Below, one piece after another: positions 35,551-45,282 of a stretch of DNA of 64,000 bases; the first letter of the stretch is position 1, and each line of letters opens with the position of its first letter. This DNA is from Gardnerella leopoldii. Its GTDB lineage: Bacteria > Actinomycetota > Actinomycetes > Actinomycetales > Bifidobacteriaceae. Position numbers and translations under genes: made by a program. Location of the stretch: positions 308,040 to 372,039 of the forward strand of contig NZ_CP029984.1 of the NCBI RefSeq assembly GCF_003293675.1. The letters are read 5' to 3'. The notes under the pieces are model-generated. The model was not told the origin of the DNA, made no database searches, and saw nothing but the letters and a program-made list of their open reading frames with translations.

Positions 35551-36036
35551 ATGGAACATAATTGCGGATTTATTAACGATAAAAAAGCATTTAGATATAG
35601 AGCAGCAGCCATCATAGTCGAAGAAGGTTGTGTGCTATTTGCAAGAAATGATGAGGACGACTATTTCTACTCAGTTGGCGGAGCGGTTCACATGGGCGAG
35701 ACATCAGAAGAAGCCGTCAAGAGAGAAGTATTTGAAGAGACAGGTCTTAATTACGAGGTCGATCATCTTGCTGTCATACACGAGAACTTCTTCATCGGCA
35801 GCTCTGGCTTAAAAGGAGTAGACTTCCATGAGCTGACATTCTACTACATGATGAAGCCCATGGGCAAAAGAGATTTTACGAGCCAAAGCACTACAGAGTC
35901 AGGTGCTAAAGAGACAATGCATTGGTTACCTATAGATGAGCTTGATAAGTGCAAGGCTTACCCGACATTTATGAAAGAATATCTTAAATCGGAGCACAGT
36001 GGAATAGAGCATATAATTTCAGATGAAAGATATTAA
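35551..36036 (+). CDS. Second Nudix hydrolase
   Basis: A 161-residue protein with ATG 35551 behind AAGGAG. The Nudix box is complete (GAVHMGETSEEAVKREVFEE then TGL). FRYRAAAIIVEEGCVLFARND is the usual first strand region. It differs from the Nudix protein at 34869 in sequence and N-terminus, so they are not recent duplicates. The substrate is unknown; homologues act on nucleoside diphosphates and sometimes modified drugs. Confidence 0.9.
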   Translation: MEHNCGFINDKKAFRYRAAAIIVEEGCVLFARNDEDDYFYSVGGAVHMGETSEEAVKREVFEETGLNYEVDHLAVIHENFFIGSSGLKGVDFHELTFYYMMKPMGKRDFTSQSTTESGAKETMHWLPIDELDKCKAYPTFMKEYLKSEHSGIEHIISDERY

Positions 36037-36067
36037 TGAATCCCGCTATTATGGTAAGAGATCGTTA

Positions 36068-36169
36068 CATGGAAAATTTGATTTAAAAGACAAGCCAGTC
36101 TCTGATGTTCTTAAAGTACAAGGTATTGATAAAGCAGGTAATGTTGCTGTAGGCTATAAGGAAAAGTAG
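36068..36169 (+). pseudogene. 3' fragment of a lipoprotein gene duplicated at 37530-37964
   Basis: GGAAAATTTGATTTAAAAGAC through TAAGGAAAAGTAG matches the last 34 codons of the lipoprotein gene (37860-37964) with about ten differences, and the match continues past the stop (TAATATTTT). No start or upstream part remains. Confidence 0.8.
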
Positions 36170-36177
36170 TAATATTT

Positions 36178-36246
36178 TCACTCAAGAATCAAGCTATTAA
36201 GCAAATCTTAAACCTTTAACGATAGCTTTTTTAATAATCGTTAACA
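36178..36246 (+). repeat. Dispersed repeat fragment (R6)
   Basis: CACTCAAGAATCAAGCTATTAAG and TTAAACCTTTAACGATAGC with a decayed second arm; matches the first 70 bases of R1. Confidence 0.7.
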
Positions 36247-36271
36247 TAATAATGATAGTTATTAGGAATAG

Positions 36272-36589
36272 TTATTCCAGTAGTGCGTCAATATTTCGTT
36301 TTGAATATAGAAGTCTGCGCACTTCCATAGTGTCGTCGATGACAACGTAAAAAACAGAAAAGTTGCGTACGCTAATCCTGTAGTAGGGGTGTTCTCGTGT
36401 TGTTGATGATTGGTAAGGAGCAAATAAGAGGGGCGATTCAAGCCGTTTATCGATTGCTGATTCTATATCGTCAACAAGTCTGTGAGCAGCTTTTGGGTTT
36501 TGCAGTGTATTGGTTATATAGTCAACTGTTTCTAATAAATCTTCTTTGAATAGTGGTAGAAAGGTTAATTTATACGTGTTCTTGCTCAT
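36272..36589 (-). CDS. ParE/RelE-family toxin
   Basis: A 105-residue basic protein starting at ATG 36589, overlapping the antitoxin by 20 bases. LTFLPLFKEDLLETVDYITNTLQNPKAA opens the ParE/RelE fold, and HPYYRISVRNFSVFYVVIDDTMEVRRLLYSKRN is the typical C-terminal strand set. These toxins poison gyrase (ParE) or cut mRNA on the ribosome (RelE); sequence does not tell which. It pairs with the Phd/YefM-like antitoxin just upstream. Confidence 0.88.
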   Translation of the reverse strand: MSKNTYKLTFLPLFKEDLLETVDYITNTLQNPKAAHRLVDDIESAIDKRLESPLLFAPYQSSTTREHPYYRISVRNFSVFYVVIDDTMEVRRLLYSKRNIDALLE

Positions 36590-36842
36590 TAATCCTTCTC
36601 CTTACGTTATCAAAGACGTCAGCTTTAGAAAGACGCGTAGAAGTGTTTGCGGCAAAAGTATCTGCTTCATCGAGTTTTCTTTCAATGTCGTCAGTGAGGG
36701 CAGAGTATTGTTTGATGCTCATGAGAACCATAGTCCCATAACCATTTTTTGTAAGGAATACTGGTGTATTTGAATTTATAACTGTTTCTTCTACTTCTGG
36801 GAATTTATTTCTTAAATCGGAAACTGGACGAATATTAATCAT
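36570..36842 (-). CDS. Phd/YefM-family antitoxin
   Basis: A 90-residue protein with ATG 36842 behind AGGAGG. MINIRPVSDLRNKFPEVEE and PVFLTKNGYGTMVLMSIKQYSAL are diagnostic of the Phd/YefM DNA-binding fold; the C-terminal helices wrap the toxin. Antitoxin precedes toxin and normally represses its own promoter in complex with it. Confidence 0.9.
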   Translation of the reverse strand: MINIRPVSDLRNKFPEVEETVINSNTPVFLTKNGYGTMVLMSIKQYSALTDDIERKLDEADTFAANTSTRLSKADVFDNVRRRINEQEHV

Positions 36843-36977
36843 AGTATCAACCTCCTTTTATCAAAAAAGTATCATAATATTATCAAGATTACAATAGTTA
36901 GCGCGCTATCGAATTTTTATTCCGACGTTTGGCGAGATATTAGTACGATGATTGGCTTTGTTTAGAAATGTGGTTGT

Positions 36978-37165
36978 AAAGACTAAATGTTAAAAGGTTT
37001 AGCGCACGGTAGATTTAAGATTGCTTCTCGAGATTCTAAATGTGATTTTGCTATTTTGCTGTCGAGTAGTTGTGCGATTTAGTTGCTTATGTTTTGGGGA
37101 ACAAAATGGTATAAAAATTGTAAAAAAGTTCCCTACATTATTTGATTTCTCACAGTAAAGGCTTG
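36978..37165 (+). repeat. Dispersed repeat copy with a different 3' tail (R7)
   Basis: AATGTTAAAAGGTTTAGCGC and ATTTAAGATTGCTTCTCGAG match the middle of R1. The tail TTAGTTGCTTATGTTTTGGGG, a gap, then GTAAAAAAGTTCCCTACATT is shared only with R8 (41433), so R7 and R8 form a subfamily. GGGGAAC and GTTCCC are inverted in both. Confidence 0.7.
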
Positions 37166-37282
37166 CTAGTTATTCCAAAAAATAAGGTTTCTGAGTTTAA
37201 GAAGTTGTTTGTTGAGTATTATGAAGATGAAGATTTGCAGGTGATTGCTTCGTTTATGAGGGAATATTGTTGGAAGCATTAA
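37142..37282 (+). pseudogene. C-terminal gene fragment, unidentified
   Basis: A 46-codon open stretch beginning inside the R7 tail and ending with a stop at 37280-37282: HSKGLLVIPKNKVSEFKKLF...REYCWKH. It has protein-like composition but no start signal, so it is probably the end of a gene cut by the repeat. Family unknown. Confidence 0.4.
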
Positions 37283-37529
37283 ACGTGCATGATGATATTG
37301 ATTCTTCTGGTTCTTCTGTTTCGTGAACCTTGCTGTTTATGAAGAGTATAGTTTGCTAGTAAATGAAGAGATTAGCGTTGATAATCTAGACAAATTAGTA
37401 CGAAAAAGTAATATATTTATTAAGATTATTACAGTAATCAGAGTGAATGGTAGATCTTGTTTACTTAATAGTTTGTTTTATGATCATTTGATACAGAGTC
37501 GTGTTAACGAAAAGGAGGCTAGTAGTGTT

Positions 37530-37964
37530 ATGAGAAGTAAAACTATTTTTTGTAAAAACATTTTTCAAAGTTGTCTTGTTATGCTTCTGCTGCTAGGTTC
37601 TCTCTTTTCTCTTGCTGGATGTGCTGATGATGAGGAGAAGGCGGAGCTTGCGTCGTATCATTGGGAAACGGTAGCGGTATCTCAAGAAGAGTTTCGTATA
37701 CCAGAAAACTATGTGAACAAAGATGAGTTGTATCTCTTTGTGTCGCGGGATATTCTTGATTCTCATTATGATTTGTCTAAAGTCACTCTTGGAGATAAGC
37801 CCATCAAATTATTTGACTCATCGTTCAATTTACCTGGTCCAGGACTTAAAGCTTTATTTTTGGTTGGAAAATTTGATTTAAAAGACAAGTCAAGTTCTGA
37901 TGTTCTTAAAGTACCAGGGATTAATAAAACAGGTAATGTTGCTGTAGGTTATAAGAAGAAATAG
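37530..37964 (+). CDS. Small lipoprotein of unknown function
   Basis: A 144-residue lipoprotein with ATG 37530 behind AAAGGAGG. An in-frame ATG at 37323 is open upstream but has no ribosome site and would bury the signal peptide. Residues 1-30 are a lipoprotein signal with lipobox LAGC. The mature part is soluble and acidic, with a terminal GKFDLKDKSSSD...GNVAVGYKKK segment that is duplicated at 36068. It precedes an ABC exporter by 100 bases. Function unknown. Confidence 0.75.
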   Translation: MRSKTIFCKNIFQSCLVMLLLLGSLFSLAGCADDEEKAELASYHWETVAVSQEEFRIPENYVNKDELYLFVSRDILDSHYDLSKVTLGDKPIKLFDSSFNLPGPGLKALFLVGKFDLKDKSSSDVLKVPGINKTGNVAVGYKKK

Positions 37965-38064
37965 TAATATTTTGCACTTAATTTGAAGCGTTTCCCTGAT
38001 GATGAATTAGTTAATGAAACTTGTAGATTAGAGGGTTTGGAATGAATATGTATGTTGGAGGTAT

Positions 38065-38433
38065 ATGTTAAATAGGGTTGTATCTCGTTATGATTCGTTC
38101 GTTGCGAATCATCAACGTGCAAAAGGTGCTTTAGTATATTTTATAGTTCTTATGCCGCAGGTGTTATCAGTTTTTATTACTGGTTTGATACAGCTTGCTG
38201 GAATGTTGTTGCTTATTTATACGATGGGATCGTTACATTCTGCTTCGACGCTTCTTGAAGGGTTTGTTGCGTTTAAGTTGGCGTTATCTTTCTTCTTACA
38301 ATCATTGGGTTTTATTGCTAAAGATCGTTGTGAGATGCTTCTTATCGCTTTGTTTCGTCAGCTTACTTCCATCGTTTTGTGCGTTTATCTGTTCAGAATA
38401 ATGATGATGAAACATTGCAGTCTTCTGCATTAA
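38065..38433 (+). CDS. N-terminal part of an ABC exporter, separated by a frameshift
   Basis: A 122-codon frame with ATG 38065 behind GGAGGT. Residues 1-115 hold the first two membrane helices of an ABC exporter (VYFIVLMPQVLSVFITGLI; FVAFKLALSFFLQSLGFI) and the cytoplasmic RCEMLLIALFRQL. It then runs out of frame while the homologous continuation (NNDDETLQSSALTYPNQI) is in the overlapping frame at 38379. A one-base change near the TTTT at 38375-38378 would join them. It is either a real inactivating mutation or a sequencing error. Confidence 0.75.
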   Translation: MLNRVVSRYDSFVANHQRAKGALVYFIVLMPQVLSVFITGLIQLAGMLLLIYTMGSLHSASTLLEGFVAFKLALSFFLQSLGFIAKDRCEMLLIALFRQLTSIVLCVYLFRIMMMKHCSLLH

Positions 38434-40955
38434 CATATCCAAATCAGATAAGTCAGATAGCTTATGGTGTTGATTTCGTGTTATCAATATTGCAGTTTAT
38501 TATTCTTTTTGCTATCTGTGTTGTTCAATATCACGAGAATAGTATTGTAGCGGTTTTACTATTAGTCCTCTTATGTGTTGGTAATTTGTTCCTTATACGT
38601 TGGATTGGCGTATTGTGGAAGAACTATGTGGATTTAGAAGGTAAACGTCGTAATCTTCTCAGTAAAATTATTGATAAACTTCCTCACGCTTCAAGAGTGT
38701 ATCGTTATAATGTTGGTATTACGGCGATTGAAGATGCGCGTAAAGCAGAAGAAAGAGTGTTGTATAAGCGCATATTTCCTCAACTATTGAGTAATATTGT
38801 TGAGCAAGGTGGGTTGACATTACTGCTTGCTGGTGTTGTTCTTGTTCATGTAACTATTTTTCCAAATGCGTTGTTTAATGTTGGAATTCTTTTTGCGATT
38901 AAATATTTGTATGGTGCCATGCAGAATAATATTGTGAATTATCGCGTGATTCGGCTTGCTCTTCCAATGGACAGGGATTTAGTGCAATTAGAGCAAAATG
39001 CTATGAAGAATACTCGTGCGGATGCTACTAATATTTCTGATTCTGTTGTGTTTGATAATAAGTTCGCTCTTTTGTCTAAAGAAGCTGGCTCGGCGTTGAA
39101 TGCGTATGATTCTATTGTTAGCAGTAGTAAAATATTAGTGCCTTGTAATCCTATTATGTCGCAGGGGCTTATTGAAGCTTGGTTTGATATTGTGAGCGAT
39201 GATACTCGTCAGAAGTACGAAAACTTCTTGCGTTTATTTAATGTGTCGCGTGAGGTTGCGGATAGGTTTTTGCATAATCCTGAAACGTTATCTGTTGGTG
39301 AGCGTCAACGCGTGGTGTTGGCTATGGCGTTTGCTCAAGACGTGGAATATTTGGTGCTTGATGACGTGTTTTCTGTGTTAAATCCAGAGCTTCGAGAAAC
39401 AGTTTCACAAGCTATGCTAAGTTCTCAAGTTCATCATATTGTTTTATTTGCACGTAATCCAGAGTATATTCCTTGTGTGTTTTATGGTAACAACTCTAAG
39501 CAAGTCACGCATAGTGTGGTTGAAGAAAATCATTTGCAGAATACTGGTAGTGATAAAACTATGCAAGCGGATTGTGTGGAATCGAAAATTCCTACAGGTG
39601 CAGAATCACGTGGTAAGTTCATTAGAACTGTGCGCGAATTGTTCTCCGCTAGTATTATTTGTTTGCCGATAGCAACAGTACTTATAGTTCTTGCTGAGTT
39701 AATGTTTGTAGAGAATATCGCTACGAACACCAACTTAAATATGCTTCAGTCTTCTGCATTGTTTGCAAGCTTGCTTATTGTCGTTGGTATTATTGCTCTT
39801 AATTTTCCTGTATATGCTGTGCCAATTGTGCGGCTTACAAAACTGCATAATCGTTTGATTATGCGTTTGCATAAGTATTCAAATATTGATAATAAAGGTG
39901 ATGTTTTAGGTAGGCTTGGGGATGATTTTTCTGACTTACAGATGAGTATTCCGAGTGCTATTGCACACGTTATTTTTATTATTGTTCAAACAGTAATAGT
40001 TCTTGCTATGACAATTGCTGCAGTACCGCAGTACGTATACATAATGATTATTATGGTGCCGTTATCTTGTCTAATATGGTATGCCGGTTCTCGATTACTT
40101 AATACGGCTGCGGATAAACAAGCACAATATCGCGATAAGTTCTTAGGAGCATTATCGTCGTTATTATCAACGCGAAGTTTACCGCAAGGTGCTATTTTTG
40201 ATAGTTCGCGCAAGTATCATTATGCTTCGTCAGAAAATAAGTATTGGCAGCGTATGCGTCGTTTTATCAATATTTACACAGTGAGAAATTGCATGATGCA
40301 AAGTCTCTCTTTAATATTGGAATTTTCAATACTTTATATGCTTACAGTATCATCAATGAATTTTGCTTCTGCTAGTGCTGTGTTGTATTTTGTGGTAATG
40401 CTGTCGTCAAGCTTGGAAAATGTGATTGAAACTTTGCAAGATTCAGGAGTTTTGACCCAGACTGCTCAACGAGTTTTCAGCTTGGAAAATTATGAGCGTA
40501 AGCAGCAAGCGTATAAGAGGAATGAATTAGCATACCAGAATCTTAGTAATACCATTGCTGATAGTGATATTTCTTCAGTTGCTATTATTGGCGCTAGTGG
40601 TGCTGGTAAATCAGTATTGTTGCGAGATTGGTTTGATTATAACAATACTCAGAATTGTATGCTGATTGAAGATTACTTATTTGATGATAATGGTGCTATT
40701 GTTGCTCCAGATTTCACGTCGCTCACAAAGTGTATTGGTGCTCAACAGCGAACTGTTATTATGTTGGATGAGACGTTCAAAAGTGTAACTGATGCTGATG
40801 GCTGTAGTGAACGTGAAATAATTGTGCGAGCTATTAGATGTGCTAAAACGAGGAATAACAAGCTTGTAGTTGTGTTGCACGCGCAAACTAATTGTGATGT
40901 ATTCGATAAGGTAATTAATTTTGATGAATATTATAAGAATCCAAAAGTACTGTGA
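38379..40955 (+). CDS. Main part of a full-length ABC exporter with two degenerate, complementary ATPase domains
   Basis: An 858-codon frame, GTG-proximal start without ribosome site, continuing the protein begun at 38065. Layout: rest of TMD1 (1-150), NBD1 (about 200-370), TMD2 (about 400-650), NBD2 (about 690-858). NBD1 has a signature (LSVGERQR) and Walker B (YLVLDDVFS) but no Walker A. NBD2 has Walker A (GASGAGKS), Walker B (TVIMLDETF) and D-loop-like residues but no recognisable signature. In the dimer this leaves one composite ATP site. The substrate is unknown; the adjacent lipoprotein may be related. Confidence 0.8.
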   Translation: MRLSVQNNDDETLQSSALTYPNQISQIAYGVDFVLSILQFIILFAICVVQYHENSIVAVLLLVLLCVGNLFLIRWIGVLWKNYVDLEGKRRNLLSKIIDKLPHASRVYRYNVGITAIEDARKAEERVLYKRIFPQLLSNIVEQGGLTLLLAGVVLVHVTIFPNALFNVGILFAIKYLYGAMQNNIVNYRVIRLALPMDRDLVQLEQNAMKNTRADATNISDSVVFDNKFALLSKEAGSALNAYDSIVSSSKILVPCNPIMSQGLIEAWFDIVSDDTRQKYENFLRLFNVSREVADRFLHNPETLSVGERQRVVLAMAFAQDVEYLVLDDVFSVLNPELRETVSQAMLSSQVHHIVLFARNPEYIPCVFYGNNSKQVTHSVVEENHLQNTGSDKTMQADCVESKIPTGAESRGKFIRTVRELFSASIICLPIATVLIVLAELMFVENIATNTNLNMLQSSALFASLLIVVGIIALNFPVYAVPIVRLTKLHNRLIMRLHKYSNIDNKGDVLGRLGDDFSDLQMSIPSAIAHVIFIIVQTVIVLAMTIAAVPQYVYIMIIMVPLSCLIWYAGSRLLNTAADKQAQYRDKFLGALSSLLSTRSLPQGAIFDSSRKYHYASSENKYWQRMRRFINIYTVRNCMMQSLSLILEFSILYMLTVSSMNFASASAVLYFVVMLSSSLENVIETLQDSGVLTQTAQRVFSLENYERKQQAYKRNELAYQNLSNTIADSDISSVAIIGASGAGKSVLLRDWFDYNNTQNCMLIEDYLFDDNGAIVAPDFTSLTKCIGAQQRTVIMLDETFKSVTDADGCSEREIIVRAIRCAKTRNNKLVVVLHAQTNCDVFDKVINFDEYYKNPKVL

Positions 40956-41105
40956 GTTGCGTTCGTTGAGACGTTACTGATGGTGGATTGTTGGGCTTGA
41001 ATTCATATTGTAATTGCATACTGTATACGTTTGTGAAGCAACAAGTGGAATGTGTTGCGATATGCGATACAGTATTTTATGATGTGTGTATGGAGGTTGG
41101 TTTAT

Positions 41106-41402
41106 ATGGCAGTTACTAAGACAGCGAATGTGAATGTGAGAATACAAGAAAATATTAAGCAGCAGGCTGAGCAGATTTTGGAAACGATTGGAATTTCTAG
41201 GGCTACGGCTATTGACATGTTTTATCGTCAAATCATTCTTAATAAGGGTATTCCGTTTTCGCTTACTATTCCAAAGTCTCTTCCGGCACAAGATGATATG
41301 GATGAGAAAACGTTTAATGCTTTGATAGCTAAAGGCTATGATCAGGCGGTTCAAAGTGATAGCTATCCGATAGATGATGTTTTTGAGGAGCTTGAACGAT
41401 GA
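41106..41402 (+). CDS. RelB/DinJ-family antitoxin, orphaned
   Basis: A 98-residue protein with ATG 41106 behind TGGAGG. KTANVNVRIQENIKQQAEQILETIGISRATAIDMFYRQIILNKGIPF is a ribbon-helix-helix DinJ/RelB sequence. The toxin that should follow is reduced to a 13-codon stub (41399-41440) cut by a dispersed repeat. The gene may still repress a promoter or neutralise toxins in trans. Its promoter and first codons are duplicated at 59118-59212. Confidence 0.88.
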   Translation: MAVTKTANVNVRIQENIKQQAEQILETIGISRATAIDMFYRQIILNKGIPFSLTIPKSLPAQDDMDEKTFNALIAKGYDQAVQSDSYPIDDVFEELER

Positions 41403-41440
41403 TAGGAAACCGTGAGGTAAGCTTGGTTTTAGAAAATTAA
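41399..41440 (+). pseudogene. Toxin stub after the DinJ-like antitoxin
   Basis: An ATG at 41399 overlaps the antitoxin stop (ATGA), as in intact operons of this type. The frame MIGNREVSLVLEN ends after 13 codons where repeat R8 begins. It is presumably the start of a lost toxin. Confidence 0.5.
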
Positions 41441-41632
41441 ACTTTTTAACGATAGCTTTTTCTATCGTTAAAAAGTTTAGTATGCGACGGCTTTAGGCTG
41501 GCTTGGAGCGGTTTTTTGAGCGTGTTTTGGCTGTTTCTTACTCGAGTGCCTATTGATTTAGTTGCTTGTGTTTTGGGGAACAAACCGTCGCAATGGTCGT
41601 AAAAAAGTTCCCTACATTATTTGATTTCTTAT
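41433..41632 (+). repeat. Dispersed repeat copy (R8)
   Basis: A hairpin TTTTTAACGATAG / CTATCGTTAAAAA with GCTTTTT loop, then GCGACGGCTTTAGGCTGG, GAGCGTGTTTTGGCTGTTT and the R7-type tail TTAGTTGCTTGTGTTTTGGGG ... GTAAAAAAGTTCCCTACATT. The remaining bases to 41798 hold nothing identified besides the promoter region of the next gene. Confidence 0.75.
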
Positions 41633-41798
41633 GCTGTTACAATTGGTAACTATAGTGTTTCACCTTGTTTCTTTTTCCGTTGTAAATTATTTGTTAGTTT
41701 GTAATTAGGCGGTATCTAAATCAAATGTTTCAATACTAATTTGGTTTCCGTCAAGTAATTTCATGATGTGTAATAAGTGATTTGAAAGGAGTTGTGTT

Positions 41799-42443
41799 AT
41801 GAGTAGCGTTATATCTTTGGGAGAAAAAATTAGAAAGGCTCGTCTGGAAGCTGGGTTGACGCAGGAGGAGCTTTCGGAATTATTGATGGTATCTCGTGCT
41901 GCTGTAGCAAAATGGGAAACGAATCGGGGTTTGCCGGATATCGAGAATCTGAAATTTATTGCATCTGCTCTAAGCGTGAGCGTTGATTATCTTTTGGATG
42001 AGAACAATAGCGTTGATTTTTCTATTACTAAGAAGCCTATTAATCTCAATAAATATTGTTTCGACGGTAGGGTGAGCAGTTTTAAGAAGTCGAAAATTAA
42101 AGAGCAGATTGTCTTAGATGAATATCCTGACTCAGAAATCAATATGCTAACTGTTGTTAAAACTTATAACAGTTCATCTGAGAAGATAGTGGATAATTTT
42201 GTTGGATGGTTTTCTACTCTCCTTGGAGGATTGCCATTGTTTGGCATATATGATTTCAGTAAAGCTGTCTCCACTCTTGGGGCTGATCAGTATTATTTGG
42301 TGGATAAAAAAGATAAGCAGTATTTCGTGCTTATAACTGATGAGTATATTATTAGCAGAATTATGGGAGTGGCGTTTAATAGTAAAAAGTTCCGTATTGG
42401 AGATAAGGAATTTATGAAAGTTGGTTTTCTTCGTAATAAGTAG
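41799..42443 (+). CDS. XRE-family transcriptional regulator
   Basis: A 214-residue protein with ATG 41799 behind AAAGGAG. Residues 6-64 are a lambda-repressor-like HTH (LGEKIRKARLEAGLTQEELSELL...VSRAAVAKWETNRGLPDIENL). The C-terminal 130 residues are beta-rich with a short hydrophobic FVGWFSTLLGGLPLFGIYDF patch and resemble a ligand or membrane-contacting domain; no protease motif. The target is unknown, possibly its own promoter and nearby genes. Confidence 0.85.
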   Translation: MSSVISLGEKIRKARLEAGLTQEELSELLMVSRAAVAKWETNRGLPDIENLKFIASALSVSVDYLLDENNSVDFSITKKPINLNKYCFDGRVSSFKKSKIKEQIVLDEYPDSEINMLTVVKTYNSSSEKIVDNFVGWFSTLLGGLPLFGIYDFSKAVSTLGADQYYLVDKKDKQYFVLITDEYIISRIMGVAFNSKKFRIGDKEFMKVGFLRNK

Positions 42444-42645
42444 TAAATAGGTGGAAAGAAAAATTTTATGGATTCGAAAAGCCTGCACTTATTGGAAAAA
42501 TAAAAAAATTTTTCTTTAATAAGGTTTGTATGTGTGGTTTTTTTTTAAATAGTAATACTATTAAGGCTAAACAGCCTGGTATGGATTCTAATTTTAATAG
42601 AATCGTATTCTTATTAGAATTGCATATTAAGAATAAGGAGAACTT

Positions 42646-43152
42646 ATGAAATTAATTAGACCAGATAGTAAATATATTCAAGGTTATATAGAAGCAAATG
42701 AAGAAGATGAAATTTTTAGGCCGAATGCAGAAAGACGTTTTAGAAATTATGACACAATTATAGAGAGTTCTTATAACTATGAACATGGTATAAATCTGCC
42801 TGAAAATTATGTTAGAGCTACTACATTTTGGCTGATAGATAATGAAAAATTTATTGGTGAAATTAATATTAGGCATGAATTAAATTCTTTTTTAATTAAC
42901 TATGGTGGTCACATAGGGTACGAAATTAGGCAATCTGAATGTATGAAGGGTTATGGAACAAAAATGCTTTCTATGGCACTTACATATTGTAAAGAGACTC
43001 TGAATCTACATAAAGTTTTGATTACATGTGATGATGACAATATTGGATCGATAAAAGTTATAGAAAATAATGGTGGAATTTTGGAGAACAAAGTGAAAAA
43101 TAGCTTATCAAGAGGAAATGTTACGACAAGAAGGTATTGGATTAATATATAG
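42646..43152 (+). CDS. GNAT-family N-acetyltransferase
   Basis: A 168-residue protein with ATG 42646 behind AAGGAG. TTFWLIDNEKFIGEINIRHELN and HIGYEIRQSECMKGYGTKMLSMAL form the GNAT core, with Q/R-x-x-G-x-G/A acetyl-CoA loop as MKGYGT. Then CDDDNIGSIKVIENNGG. The family acetylates small molecules or protein N-termini; substrate unknown. Very AT-rich coding suggests transfer from a Firmicute. Confidence 0.88.
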   Translation: MKLIRPDSKYIQGYIEANEEDEIFRPNAERRFRNYDTIIESSYNYEHGINLPENYVRATTFWLIDNEKFIGEINIRHELNSFLINYGGHIGYEIRQSECMKGYGTKMLSMALTYCKETLNLHKVLITCDDDNIGSIKVIENNGGILENKVKNSLSRGNVTTRRYWINI

Positions 43153-43185
43153 GAAAAAGATTAAATTTTATCTATACTGACCACT

Positions 43186-43262
43186 CAATCGTGGCTTAGG
43201 ACAATTTTTAGACATTTTGTATAATCAAAGCACTATATTCCGTGATTGCATTTTCTGGAGAA
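43186..43262. mobile_element. IS3-family terminal fragment
   Basis: GGCTTAGGACAATTTTTAGACATTTTGT and the following 40 bases match the end of the IS3-type remnant at 58706. Only the terminal part is left. It lies just outside the satellite element's recombinase end. Confidence 0.55.
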
Positions 43263-43335
43263 AGATGATGAGTGAGACGAATGTAAGGCCAGTGCTTTAG
43301 GGGCATTCACTTAGGGATTTAATTCCTAAAAAATT

Positions 43336-43372
43336 ATCGGCGTAATCGGTATTACTACCGGCTACGCCGATT

Positions 43373-43375
<3 letters not shown>
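43336..43375. terminator. Bidirectional terminator at the end of the satellite operon
   Basis: ATCGGCGTA / TACGCCGAT (9 bp) with an inner ATCGGT/ACCGG stem, followed by TTTTA. It overlaps the stop of the minus-strand recombinase. Confidence 0.75.
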
Positions 43376-45088
<1,713 letters not shown>

Positions 45089-45096
45089 TTATCAAG

Positions 45097-45264
45097 TTAT
45101 TTAGCTTCTATTACATGGTTTAAATTGCTTAAAATAAGGTGTTTGATTAGGTCTTTGACACCTTTCTGAGCACTCTTGCTTTCAAGAGAGTTAACCGTAA
45201 ATTCAGTATTTCCGATTCTTAACACTTCGGTTTTTACCGGTGTATCCTTAATTTGTTCATCCAT
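45097..45264 (-). CDS. tnpW: Transposon-encoded protein TnpW
   Basis: A 55-residue protein with ATG 45264 behind AAGGAGG. MDEQIKDTPVKTEVLRIGNTEFTVNS followed by a short Lys-rich helix matches the TnpW family found just upstream of Tn1549-type recombinases. Its function is unknown; its constant position suggests a role in regulation or direction of recombination. It links the capsid gene to the recombinase. Confidence 0.85.
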   Translation of the reverse strand: MDEQIKDTPVKTEVLRIGNTEFTVNSLESKSAQKGVKDLIKHLILSNLNHVIEAK

Positions 45265-45282
45265 GCATTTTGACCTCCTTGT

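Noticed and set aside
37323..37529. In-frame upstream extension of the lipoprotein gene
   Set aside because: It would bury the signal peptide; a strong AAAGGAGG directly precedes ATG 37530.
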